A stretch of DNA of 64,000 bases from Psoroptes ovis (Eukaryota; Arthropoda; Arachnida; Sarcoptiformes; Psoroptidae): the NCBI GenBank assembly GCA_002943765.1, contig PQWQ01000030.1, positions 250,501-314,500 on the forward strand. Direction: 5' to 3'. Positions 12,567 to 23,348 of the stretch are shown piece by piece. Position numbers and translations under genes: made by a program. Position 1 is the stretch's first letter, and each line of letters opens with the position of its first letter. The notes under the pieces were generated by a model, which did no database searches, had not been told where the DNA came from, and was given only the letters and a program-made list of their open reading frames with translations.

Positions 12567-13202
12567 TACATTGCAAAAACAATTTGCATTCATTTTTGTC
12601 AATAAATAAGAATAATCTAACATTATTAGTATTGGGTTCAATAGAGAAAAAGGGTCGTATGGTCGTTAAGTTGTTGTTCGATTTCTATTGATGTTAAACA
12701 CCCTTGTACAATACAATACAATAAATGGTTTAATCTCTCAATCGTCATACAACAAGCAAGCAAGCAAGCAATAACAACAAACAAACATGTGTCACTTGTC
12801 ATCAATAATTTTTCAGATTTTTTTTCTGTTGTTTGGTCGTGAAATGTCTTTATTATTAATCGAATGGTTTTCTGGAATTAAAATTTTGAAATAATTTGAA
12901 TTCTCGTTTCTTGTTCGTTCGTAAAATGTTGTCGTCGAACAAATTGGCTCGTGAAATGAAATAAATTCTAATGATTCTTTTAATCATTTTCGGTTGTTGT
13001 TGTATTTGATTGGATTTGAAATGAAATGAATGTTTTATCAGTCGATTTCAATCGAATATACAAATCATTGTTAAACAATTGGCAAAAAAAAACTCGACTG
13101 ACATTGACAGGTTTGATGGCTGACGGTTTTTTTTTGTTTGTTTTGTTTGTCAGTGTCAGTGTTGTATTAATCTTTATTTTCTCATCAAAAAACAAAAATA
13201 TA

Positions 13203-13282
13203 TTAGATTGTCCAGAAAGTTTTTGTCGATTTTGTAGTAGAAAATAATTGGAAAATCAGCAAGTACTTTTCGGACAACTTAA
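13203..13282 (+). mobile_element. hairpin MITE, ATATCG-loop subfamily, degenerate loop
   Basis: The ends TTAGATTGTCCAGAAAG and CTTTTCGGACAACTTAA flank a loop reading TTTTGTAGTAGAAAA. Confidence 0.8.
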
Positions 13283-13697
13283 TAACAATGCTTCTAAATA
13301 TATATTCATTCAAGCAAATTTATGTATTGAACCATCAACCATTGAATTTCCAGTCTGAATTTTCGACTTGTTCTCGGCTCTAATAATAATTTCATATATT
13401 TTTCAAATGATTACAAAGTAAAACAAATGAATTCTGGACCCAAAGATCAAGATTCGACAATCATCGATTAGAAATCAAACAAATTCTCTTATTTATTGAT
13501 GATGATAAGTAAATCTAATCATAAAACGAATTATTAGGCGGTCAAATACAATTTTTCAATGATGAAAATGTGCAAAATACTCAAAATAATTATTATTATG
13601 ATTTTCCATTTTGCTTTGAAAAAATAGATAAGAATAATGAAATTATTTTGAATGAAATCTCTTTTTGAATCATTCAGATGATGAGATTGTCATATAA

Positions 13698-13777
13698 TAA
13701 GGTTGTCCGGAAAGTTTTTGTTGATTATATTGTAAGAAATTATGAGAAAATCGGCAAGAACTTATCAGACAATCTAA
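13698..13777 (+). mobile_element. hairpin MITE, ATATCG-loop subfamily
   Basis: The ends TAAGGTTGTCCGG and CAGACAATCTAA flank a loop with TTATATTGTAAG. Confidence 0.8.
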
Positions 13778-14945
13778 TAATAATAATGTTTTTCCACAAA
13801 TAATAATATTTCTCTCATTCTAAATTACAATTATTTCGATTTTCGGTTTTATTTTTCACAGTGATTTAAAGATTGATATGATTACGAGATGTTAACTATC
13901 AGAAATAGCAGAATTTGTCAAGATTTTCCGTACATTTCAAACATACAATCCTCAAAGTAACGAGAAAAGATCCAATTTAAATCATTCAAAGCAGCAAATG
14001 CTTCAAGCCTTCATCATAAATACACAAATAATGCAATGATTGGATGTAATTTCAAATTTCCAAATTTTACGTTTGGCCGGACAGCATAATTGCAAAAATA
14101 TAACTCAAATGCCGATCGTATATAAATTTGAAATGTGAAAATAGGCGGTAAAATGTAATTTTCTTTCCAGTTAAAAGCTTTATATTTTGACATTTTTCAT
14201 AGACATTTTTTCAATATGAATTTTGATTAATCGAATGAATGAATGAATCGAATGAAAGCTGCATTGAATTATCATATTTTTCCATAAGAATCAGTGATAA
14301 CATTCTTGAAAACGAACATTTGAGATTCATATTTACTGATGTGAAATCTGAATTTTTTAATGAATGAATCAATTCAATTATTGACATTTCATTCAAAATA
14401 CAATTTATGCTAATGTGTGAGATTGTAAGAGTGTAAAGAATGACCCAAGCGGTCCCCAAATTCATAAACTATTTCATGAATTAATAAAACTTGATTACAC
14501 AATCAAATATTGTGTAAGCATGAATGTCAGTGATTTATGACAACAACAACAGCAACAGCAACAACAAGTGTATCCAAGACAATGTATCCAATCATTTGTA
14601 AATATTAGAAATAATAATTAAAATATTAGTAAAGACTATAGAAAACCATGAACCATGGTTATAGTTTGAATTATTTTTAATATTATCAATTATTTATCTT
14701 CAATCACATTTACGCAAATATATTCATTCATTCATACATTGATTGAATAAATAAATAAATGTATGTGGACCATTTGGTCCAATCATTACGGCGAATGATT
14801 AACAACATAAACACAGCGAATTGATCCATAGTTTTTTCGGTGTATTTTTCTTCAGTCAGTCAGTTAACTAAATAAATAAATAAAATGACAAAACTGAAAA
14901 TTCATCCATGCATCCAAAAGCGTATCAACAAACAAATAATAATAT

Positions 14946-15025
14946 TTAGATTGTCCTAAAAGTTTTTGTCGATTTTCCAATGATTTTCTACGATATAACC
15001 GGTGAAAACTTTTCGGACAACCAAA
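14946..15025 (-). mobile_element. hairpin MITE, ATATCG-loop subfamily
   Basis: Starts TTAGATTGTCCTAAAAG and ends CTTTTCGGACAACCAAA. The loop reads CTACGATATAACCGG (inverted). It is the last MITE before the Tc5-like element. Confidence 0.8.
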
Positions 15026-15697
15026 TACATCAATCGAATTATTTTTACTTTTTCTGTCAAACGATTTAGCAGCAAAGTTTTCATCTGTGTTAAATATTTC
15101 TAACAGTTTTTTAAATATTGTGTAGTATTCGAAACATCACAAGTTCAAAATGACATTTCATTTTCTACCAACAAAAAAAAAATTTAAAACAAAATGATTC
15201 AAAAAGTGTGATTCAGAGATGAATTAAACGAAGCAAATGCACACACACACACACAGACTCGGCTACTATTGACTAGTGACTGTCTGTCACACACTTTGAA
15301 AAAATGAAAAAAAACAAACAAAAACTAAGAGTATAACCTTACACACACACACACTTAGTCATTCATCCAAGCTTGAAAACAAATCCATCCATCCATCCAT
15401 TTATCCAAGCAATCAACCGACTAAAAAACGACTAAAAACGACGACTATTGAGGATCCATTTCTCTGAACAACATTATCGTCAGTCAGAAATGTGTTTCTC
15501 GATCTAACAACACATATAAGCAATGAACAACAACAAATATCACACATCTTATGGTTCATGGGTGTTTTTTTTGCTGTTTGGATACCGATCATTTTGCCTA
15601 TAAACAATGTAATCATAATGTGCAACATGAACGCTTTAAAAATTTAATAAGCCAGATGTTTATGTGTGTATGTATTTTCAATTTATTTTGCTTCTAA

Positions 15698-15860
15698 CAA
15701 GGGAACATTGCCAACTGCCGGATCGGGATCGAGATAATTCTTGTATCATTTATTAGGGTATGCCTTGGCATAACTATTTCGAGGGGTCTTAGCTGCCACC
15801 TCTTTATCAGTGAGCGTGAGGGGGCGAAAAGAAGTGCATGAGGCAAAGAGGCTTTTTACA
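15698..15860 (+). repeat. left terminal inverted repeat of the Tc5-like element
   Basis: Identical to the inverted right end over 163 bp except for C instead of A at repeat position 15. Confidence 0.93.
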
Positions 15861-16223
15861 CGTGTTTCCTTGATTGCTATAAATTTCTATTCCATTGGTT
15901 TCTGAACATTTCCAGAAATTTCTGTTAATTTTGATTTCATATAAAAACCATTGTACTGTCAATTGCTATATCATCCATTTGAATTTTCCTCTGTGTTGTG
16001 TATAATTGATTTAAAATTTTTCATCTGTTTCAAAATTAATCCAAATTCCCTTTATCACAAAGAATTGTAAGTCATCATTTTGTATTTGATTTAAATTTAT
16101 AATATTCATTTGTAAACTTTAATCAGAAATAAAAGTACAATTTTGGTTCAAATAAAAGTCGTCCATTGTTTTGAATTTCGCACGACACTTTAGTGTTTGA
16201 ACTTCGGCAAAGTGACTTACACA

Positions 16224-17729
16224 ATGAACATTAATTGTGGATCATTATTAGAGGAACTTCGAAAGATAAATATCCCAAGACCATCTCGTGAGGCAAACGA
16301 AGCCGAAAAAGAGCTTTCGAGGAGCATTTTAGGTTTGATAAGAAAAATCGAAGAGGCTTCGAACTACGAAATGATCGAAGACGAGGAGCTTTTACCTGAT
16401 CCGTCTGAAGATGAAATTGAGTACGTCACCACCTTCGAACCACTGCAAGCGCCGACGGAATTCTTTACATACGAGTACATTGAAAGAGTATTGAAGTATA
16501 AAGACGAAGGACATTCATTTTCATCCGTGCAACATATGTTCAGGAGGGTAAAACATGACAAGTACTTGACGAATTTCCGACGATATTTGGAGAAAATGGG
16601 CACAAATCGTGAAAAGTATGCGAAGATATCATCTCACTGCTGGACAATGTTCACCTCGGCAAGGGCTAATAACTCAACTATTCATGACCGGGATCTCCGT
16701 AGATGGGCGCTCGAAGAGGCTAGACGACTTCAATTGGTTGACTTCAGGGCTTCGAGTTCATGGATTTATGAATTTAAAAAGAGAAACAAAATCGTTTCTC
16801 GTAAAATTACCAAATTCGTCACAATGAAACAGCAAAGGGACAAAGAGGAAATAGAAAACAAAGGCGTCGAGTTTCTCCACGATTTCAATGAGGAAATAGT
16901 TCCGAACTTTTCGCCGGAGCAGATTATCAATACTGATCAGTCTGGCTATCAATACGAGATGCATGGTAACAGGACGTTATCGTTCGAAGGAGAAAGAGAT
17001 ACTTTAGATGCCGCTCGTTCATCTTCTTCTTTGACACATTCTTACACTATTCAGCCAATGATATCGATGGCAGGAAAACTTCTTCCACGGTTAATGATCG
17101 TCTTGCAAGAACCAAGCGGCAAATTCGGACCAAGAGTAGCTGCATCATTGCCAAGAATACCAGGAGTATTTATCACTTGTAGCAAATCAGGCAAAGTCGA
17201 GAAATCGATCTTGAAAGAGTGGGCAGACCAATGTCTTAATGCCGTCGTTGAAGAAAAAGCGTGTCTCGTTATTGATTCCTTTTCTTCTCACAAGGCCGCA
17301 GATCTATTCGAAATCGAAGGCAAAGAAATCACAATAAGGATGCTGCCAGAAGGCTCGACATCTTTCCTTCAGCCATTAGACGTATATTTTTTCCATCAGT
17401 GGAAAGACTTTATGAAAAGGTTCACTGAGCGAATCATCCTCGACGATCTTCCAGTTGTTCTACATGATCGAAAAACAGTTATCGTCGCTCACTCTCTAAT
17501 TTGGAATCAGTTCAGAGCCCCGGTATTCAACACTATGATCTTGTTTGCATGGAAAAAATCTGGCTTTCCTGTCGACTGCCCGATGTTTGACCCGATCGAT
17601 AAGGTTCTCTTTGATGTTTTGGACGAAAAATGTTCGATCGACTGCAATGTTTCGGCTTTTATTCAATGCGGTTACTGTAAAAAGCCTCTTTGCCTCATGC
17701 ACTTCTTTTCGCCCCCTCACGCTCACTGA
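16224..17729 (+). CDS. Tc5-type transposase (DDE/D, pogo/CENP-B-like branch)
   Basis: The protein has 501 residues. The open frame extends 27 nt further upstream without an ATG, and 16224 is the first ATG, followed by MNINCGSLLEELRK. A Tc5-type helix-turn-helix DNA-binding region spans about residues 130-205 (RASSSWIYEFKKRNKIVSRK). The catalytic core has the three acidic positions in NTDQSG (D238), LVIDSFSSHK (D351) and FLQPLDV (D386). The tail CGYCKKPLCLMHF (from about residue 482) resembles the Tc5 C-terminal zinc-binding region. The role is cut-and-paste transposition through binding of the terminal inverted repeats. The last 54 nt of the gene lie within the right inverted repeat. No stop, frameshift or missing catalytic residue is seen, so the enzyme may be functional. 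Confidence 0.92.
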   Translation: MNINCGSLLEELRKINIPRPSREANEAEKELSRSILGLIRKIEEASNYEMIEDEELLPDPSEDEIEYVTTFEPLQAPTEFFTYEYIERVLKYKDEGHSFSSVQHMFRRVKHDKYLTNFRRYLEKMGTNREKYAKISSHCWTMFTSARANNSTIHDRDLRRWALEEARRLQLVDFRASSSWIYEFKKRNKIVSRKITKFVTMKQQRDKEEIENKGVEFLHDFNEEIVPNFSPEQIINTDQSGYQYEMHGNRTLSFEGERDTLDAARSSSSLTHSYTIQPMISMAGKLLPRLMIVLQEPSGKFGPRVAASLPRIPGVFITCSKSGKVEKSILKEWADQCLNAVVEEKACLVIDSFSSHKAADLFEIEGKEITIRMLPEGSTSFLQPLDVYFFHQWKDFMKRFTERIILDDLPVVLHDRKTVIVAHSLIWNQFRAPVFNTMILFAWKKSGFPVDCPMFDPIDKVLFDVLDEKCSIDCNVSAFIQCGYCKKPLCLMHFFSPPHAH

Positions 17730-17838
17730 TAAAGAGGTGGCAGCTAAGACCCCTCGAAATAGTTATGCCAAGGCATACCCTAATAAATGATACAAGAATT
17801 ATCTCGATCCCGATCCGGCAGTTTGCAATGTTCCCTTG
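17676..17838 (-). repeat. right terminal inverted repeat of the Tc5-like element
   Basis: Inverted copy of 15698-15860. It contains the last transposase codons and the stop at 17727-17729. Confidence 0.93.
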
Positions 17839-17861
17839 TAAGATATATATTTTAAATTTAT

Positions 17862-17942
17862 TTAGGTTGTCCGAAAAGTTCTGGCCGATTTTTTCGATTG
17901 AAAAACATTTGAAAATCGACCAGAACTTTTCGGACAGCCCAA
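17862..17942. mobile_element. hairpin MITE, AAAACATTTG-loop subfamily
   Basis: The ends TTAGGTTGTCCG and CGGACAGCCCAA enclose a loop with GATTGAAAAACATTTG. Both arms carry the TTCTGGCCGA / TCGACCAGAA variant. It starts 24 bp after the Tc5-like element. Confidence 0.85.
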
Positions 17943-18178
17943 TATTTTTTCAAAATTATTTGTTTCATTTTTCTATCTGCTAAATAATATCTAATGGCTT
18001 TTTTGAATTTGGTGGTGGTGTTGCATGAAATCATAACTATTTTAAGATATGTATGTTTTTTTCCCAGTTATTCAATTACAGAAATATTGATTTTGGACAA
18101 ATAATTTCTTGTATTAAAATGTCCAATTTTTTTCGTAGTTTAAATTGAAACTAAAACAGCAGCAACATATATGTCAAA

Positions 18179-18259
18179 TTGGGTTGTCCCATAAGTTCTT
18201 GCCGTTTTTTAATTTTTTTTTTCATTCGAAAAATGGCAAGAACTTATGAGACAACCTAA
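18179..18259. mobile_element. hairpin MITE, CATAAG arm variant
   Basis: The left arm GGTTGTCCCATAAGTTCTTG is matched by the right arm CAAGAACTTATGAGACAACC. Both arms differ from the family consensus in the same way (CATAAG / CTTATG). The loop is mostly T. Confidence 0.85.
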
Positions 18260-19061
18260 TAATTTTGCTTTTACACGCTTTTAAACCTGAATTCACTCGA
18301 TTTAATCCAAATGTCAATTATTTTGTTGTTTATATTTGAATTCAATTCGATTGACAAATAAATAAATAATAATAATAATGAACAATATTCCAAGAATATA
18401 AAGAGGGCAGCATATTGTTAGTGTTATCCTATGTTATGCACTAAGATATTATTGCACATTGAAATATTTTCAATTTATTATTATTTCTGATGTATCAAAT
18501 ATGGTGATAATGGTGGTGGTCATCGTACCATGTGTAACGATGGATGATGCTCATCCATTATGTCATGTAAAAATTTCAATTGAACAAACATGTGTTGTTC
18601 ATATTTTCAACCAGTCAAATTCTGCTGTTGTTGTGATTCTGTTGCATGGATTGACCTTTTTCTGATTTTTGATATTTTCTGGCTGGTAGATATTAATATA
18701 TTGAAAATATTTGCATTTTCAGTCATTCATTCAGCTCAATGAATTCTGAATAGAATTGGATATAGATTGACTGACTGATCTGATCTCCATAAGACAGTCA
18801 TTTTAATCATCTTTTTTTAATTAATTAATTAACTTTTCATTTTTTCAGATCATTAGAGTGTGTACATGACATTTCATGACAATGAAAGATTCAAATTCGA
18901 TTCATTTCATTTTCGATGATATGATATATACGCCCGATTTGAATTTGAAAAGCACACAGAGACATATAAAACTCACAAATCAAGTATCTATCTCTATCTA
19001 TCATCGAACAAATTGAACAATTCAATTTGTCATCATTTATATTCACTTAATTTATTTTCTG

Positions 19062-19141
19062 TTAGATTGTCCGAAAAGTTTTTGCCGGTTTTATCGTAGA
19101 AAATCATTGGAAAATCGGCAAGAACTTATCGGACAACATAA
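19062..19141 (+). mobile_element. hairpin MITE, ATATCG-loop subfamily
   Basis: Starts TTAGATTGTCCGAAAAG and ends CTTATCGGACAACATAA. The loop reads TTTATCGTAGAAAATC. Confidence 0.85.
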
Positions 19142-19780
19142 AATACTTATTATTTTCATTCATAATTTGAAAATAATAATGTAAAAATGTGAAAATAATT
19201 TCATTTCATTCGAATCACAAATTATATGAAAATTTAATTAAAAAAAATTCTCAAATTGAGTTGAGTAGGGTACCTTATTTGATTGTATAAAAAGGGATTT
19301 TTTCTCGCTGGCAAATTAAATTGAAGAAAAAAATTAGTCCACAATTTAATCGCTTGAAAGCGATTTGACAAGCGTTCATAATCAAATTTTCTACAATCAA
19401 TGGTTTTCTGGGGCTTATTCTTTGAAAAAAAATCAAAGTGGAAAATCGATGGTTGACAATTTCTCATTCATTTTTCTATCATTCATTTTTGGTTTATTCC
19501 AATGCTATCAAATATATGATAATCATCATCATTATTATTAATGCATTTTAGTGAATAAAAAGTTGATTTTAATTAAATTTTTGTGTGTGAAGCTCATAGA
19601 ATTATTCATTCATTCATTCATCAAACACAAATGTTACATTCATATTATTTTCAATAATGATAATAATATGATAATAATTGATGCGCATTGCTTCGTATTA
19701 AAATTTTATATTTCATATTTTTAGCCATGAATCTATGATATGAAAACTTGTTCTTCTTAAATTTTAAATCAGTAAAATTA

Positions 19781-19860
19781 TTAAGTTGTCCGATAAGTTC
19801 TTGCCGATTTTCTCATGATTTTCTACGATATAATCGGTAAGAACTTATCGGACAACTTAA
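19781..19860 (-). mobile_element. hairpin MITE, GATAAG arm variant
   Basis: The left arm CCGATAAGTTCTTG and the right arm AAGAACTTATCGGACAAC share the same variant bases. The loop reads CTACGATATAATCGG. Confidence 0.85.
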
Positions 19861-20504
19861 TAATTTCTCAAGAAAAATTTCTTGATAAATTTCTTCATTA
19901 TGAACTCTTGATCATCGATTGGTAAATGATTTATCAATCGATTTGTTTTGCCAGCCACATATTTATGTAATCTGTGTTTTGCCATTGTTTTGTAAAATGG
20001 TGAACGGTACATAAATTGACGGTTTGACTAAAATACAGATTGCAATGAAAAATTGAAAATATATTTATAAAATTGTATTGACAATTTTACGAATTTCACC
20101 GATACATGCATACACATTTATTTTTATTTTTTTTTCATTTAAAAATGAAAAATGTATTATTTCTTATTATTATTACTATTCATGTATTTTTATTATAATC
20201 AATTCAATTCAAAAAATATAGCCAAAAATATAAAAAATGTTGATTTATTTTAATATGAAAATGCTACGCGATATACATAGACATCACATGTGCATGCATA
20301 TAACACACACAATAGAGTCAATTTTTTTTCTTTTTGCTTCCGCATCGATGATCTTTTTTTTTCGTTTTACGTTTGATGAAACAATTACAATTGGTGAAAA
20401 AAATTTTGAATTGTGAAAAATGAAAAAATACAATAATATGCACCCGAAAAAAAAGCGATATAAAGAGACATTTATATATATTTTTGGTTCTATAAAATAT
20501 ATAT

Positions 20505-20586
20505 TTAGGTGTTTGTCCGAAAAGTTCTGGCCGATTTTCATGATCAACTCTATTGATAAATCGACCAAAACTTTTCGGACAACTTA
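20505..20586. mobile_element. hairpin MITE, CTCTATTG-loop subfamily
   Basis: The loop TGATCAACTCTATTGAT is flanked by TTCTGGCCGA and TCGACCAAAAC. The left end carries two extra bases (GTGTTTGTCCG). Confidence 0.8.
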
Positions 20587-21864
20587 ACTATTTTCCGAGG
20601 GGAAATTTGATTTAAAATAAATATATTTTATTTTGTAAATTGCTAAATATTTATTTATTTATTATTGTTGTTGATACACATTTTCCATTTTTTTTAAAGA
20701 TAATGGATGATAAAATAGAAAAATAGCCAGGGAAATGGAACGAAAATTAATGAAAAATGGAACCGAAACGAAAAAGATTTGTTTGAATCATTCATTTGAT
20801 TCAAAATTTTAAAAAATAGGACTTTGGTCCTCTCTCTCGTTTTCCGCGAAAACAAAAACCTTGATCGAATTGTATCGAATTTTTAATGTAATCCTTTGTC
20901 GATCTTATCTATCTATCTCTCTGTGAATGAATGTGTATTATCGAAGAATGAGAATGAATGAAAAAAAAACCAATTAATCGAAACATGGATTTAAGCATTG
21001 GAAAAAAATTTTGTCCAAATGGATTTTTGGGCCGAGAAAAAAAATAAAATTTCAATTTAAAATTTTTGATTAAAAATTTTAAAAACACATTGAAAAGACG
21101 TACACACATTGAAAATACATTACATTTATTATTGTGATTACACAATAAATAGTTCAATAGTTTGATAGTTTTCATTTTGTGGTCAATCAATTTTATTTAT
21201 TTTAAATTATCATTTCATCAAACAATCATTTGATCGAAAAGATCTATAATCATGATCGGCAGGTATTTGTGTTTGTCGGTGTCGGCATAGAACAAACAAG
21301 AAGAAGAATAAGGTCAAAACCTTCACCAATGTTCATACAATTTTTTTTTTCAATAAAAGTCAGATTAAAGTTTTTCAGCTATGCAGCTACTACTACTGGG
21401 TTTTATTCATCATCAAATTTCACACAATCATCAAAACACACTTATAGTCTTTGAAAAATCATCGAAATGTGTTGAAATGTGTGTTCATCAATACACAAAG
21501 ACCCGACAAATCAAAGAAAAATTAAATGTTTTCTTTTCTTTATTCATTCATCGATTCATAGAAATTTTGTTATTAATAGCTGATAATGTGTGTAGTCATT
21601 TAAAATATTGAAAATAATAATAATAATGGTAATCTAATGGGGCCCTGCACAATAAATGGTAATAATAATAGGTAAATATGGTCTTTGCAACATTATTCAA
21701 AAAAAATTTATTGATTTTTTTTCAAAGCTATTGTTTTCCTAGTTGAATAAAGACGCAACCGAATAAAAAATGCCGCAATCTGATTGAATTTTCCCGAAAA
21801 AAGGCCCGAAGTATTTAGCCGATAAAGCTGAATGGACTTCTGGATCTCCGAATGGATTGAAAAA

Positions 21865-21896
21865 TACAGGGTTTTCAATTTTTGAAGACCCTGTAT
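21865..21896. repeat. short TACAGGG palindrome
   Basis: TACAGGGTTTTC ... GAAGACCCTGTA forms a near-perfect 32-bp inverted repeat with the same ends as the 12000 and 47388 elements. It is probably a pair of abutting terminal repeats left by a deletion. Confidence 0.6.
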
Positions 21897-22458
21897 CATT
21901 TCGATAAGAATAGCCGAATGTTTTATCCGTGAATTTTCATTGAAAAAACAATATTAAAATATAATTATATGACAGGTATGACTAAATCAATTAGATAGAA
22001 AACATTTCAATTCAAATAGATAAATGATGATCAAATTAATCAATCAACGATTGATCATTAGGCAATTGAATATGAATTGATTTATTTCTCCATCGATCGA
22101 TAATAAATCAATTCGTCGAAGTGGAGAAATTCATTGTTCATTTATTATGTTGATTGAAATTATTCAAAGGTAAAAATTTTTAAAAAATATATGTCCATAC
22201 ACACACATTTAGATCCAAACAAATCGGTCATTCGTAAGAAAATAAAGAAGGAGAAAATCATTTTACCGAAAATAAAAAAAAATCGAGAACAACAAGTTTG
22301 TTGGACCGTAGAATGGAATTGAATCCGGGTACCGCTTTCAGCGTGTCGGCGGTGTGTTTGTGTGTGCTGAATAGTGTCAAAAAAAACCGAAAATGACTTC
22401 ATTGTGGCAGAAAGCAAGCAAGAAAATTGAAAATAAAAAAGAATAAAATTTGAAATTA

Positions 22459-22543
22459 TCAAGTTGTCCAGAAAGTTCTGGCCGATTTTCATGCGAAAAC
22501 TCTATTGATCGAGCGGCGGTGAACTTTTCGGACAACTACCTAA
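22459..22543. mobile_element. hairpin MITE, CTCTATTG-loop subfamily
   Basis: The ends AAGTTGTCCAGAAAG and CTTTTCGGACAACTACCTAA flank a loop containing AAACTCTATTGATCG. Confidence 0.8.
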
Positions 22544-23268
22544 TATATCAATGAATGAATAATGAAAATTGTTCAATATACAATCTGATCTGTTCAAGCG
22601 AATCAAATCTTTTCGTTCGATTTCAAATTATCAATTTTCACACAAAATTTTTTTCATTTGTCTGAACAAAACAAAAGCCGAAACCATTGTGGTCAAAACA
22701 AAGCAGAAACGATTCGAGGTTTTGATCATCAATACCCAAGAAAATACCCGATTGTTATTGATCTGAAAAAAAAGAAAAAAAATTCAATTCAATTCTTTTC
22801 CACTAAGAAGAAAACAAAAGAACCACCACCATTCATTTCACCATTCATTCATTCATTTTCTTTTATTTGATTGAAAGATGTGAATCAATTTACCAGTAGC
22901 CGTTGAAAAAAAAGTAGAGAAATACAAAACGCCCATAAGCGATTGAACAATAAAGTAAATGAATAAAGGTAAAATAAAATGTAAATGAATGATTGTTGGA
23001 ACCACTGAATTTGAAAAAATTGTATTGAAAAACCTGAAACAAAAAAAAAAATTCACTAACAATGTGTTCATAGATGTGTAAATTGAAGCAGTCGAAAAAT
23101 AAATGAATGAAAATAAAATAAATTGAAATTAAAATCTAAAAAATAAAAATTTCAAAATAATGAAATCGATAGTGCAGAATAATTTTATTATTATCATCAA
23201 ATGTGAACATCACCGAAAATAAATAAATATAAATATCAATATATTTTTATATATTTTGATTGGAAAAT

Positions 23269-23348
23269 ATCAAGTTGTGCGAAAAGTTTTTGCCGATTTT
23301 TCAATAATTTTCTACGATAAAATCGACAAAAACTTTTCGGACAACCAA
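23269..23348 (-). mobile_element. hairpin MITE, ATATCG-loop subfamily
   Basis: The ends AAGTTGTGCGAAAAG and CTTTTCGGACAACCAAA flank a loop reading TCTACGATAAAATCG. Confidence 0.8.

Larger units (their letters stand above)
10799..15697. other. non-coding, start of the gene desert
   Basis: No supportable gene. The stretch includes the probable Pax6 3' UTR (AATAAA-like sequences near 11088 and 11118), MITEs at 11402, 12224, 12485, 13203, 13698 and 14946, a decayed TACAGGG inverted-repeat element near 12000, and GT/CA microsatellites near 12168-12189, 15240-15256 and 15340-15354. Confidence 0.65.
15698..17838 (+). mobile_element. complete Tc5-like DNA transposon with 163-bp terminal inverted repeats
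   Basis: The element is 2,141 bp. Its left end, CAAGGGAACATTGCCAACTG, is matched inverted at the right end, CAGTTTGCAATGTTCCCTTG. The inverted repeats run 163 bp each (15698-15860 and 17676-17838), and I see one mismatch. It is flanked by TAA on both sides (15695-15697 and 17839-17841), preceded by C and followed by G, so the empty site reads CTAAG. Family knowledge: the C. elegans Tc4/Tc5 group inserts into CTNAG, duplicates TNA, and Tc5 ends in CAAGGGAA. It carries one uninterrupted transposase gene. The almost identical inverted repeats and intact frame indicate a recent insertion. Its coding part is visibly richer in G and C than its surroundings, which would fit horizontal arrival, although coding sequence is generally less AT-rich here. 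Confidence 0.93.

Noticed and set aside
18459..18665. 68-codon open frame with Val runs
   Set aside because: It starts at TTG, has no recognisable domain and sits in AT-rich desert; likely chance.
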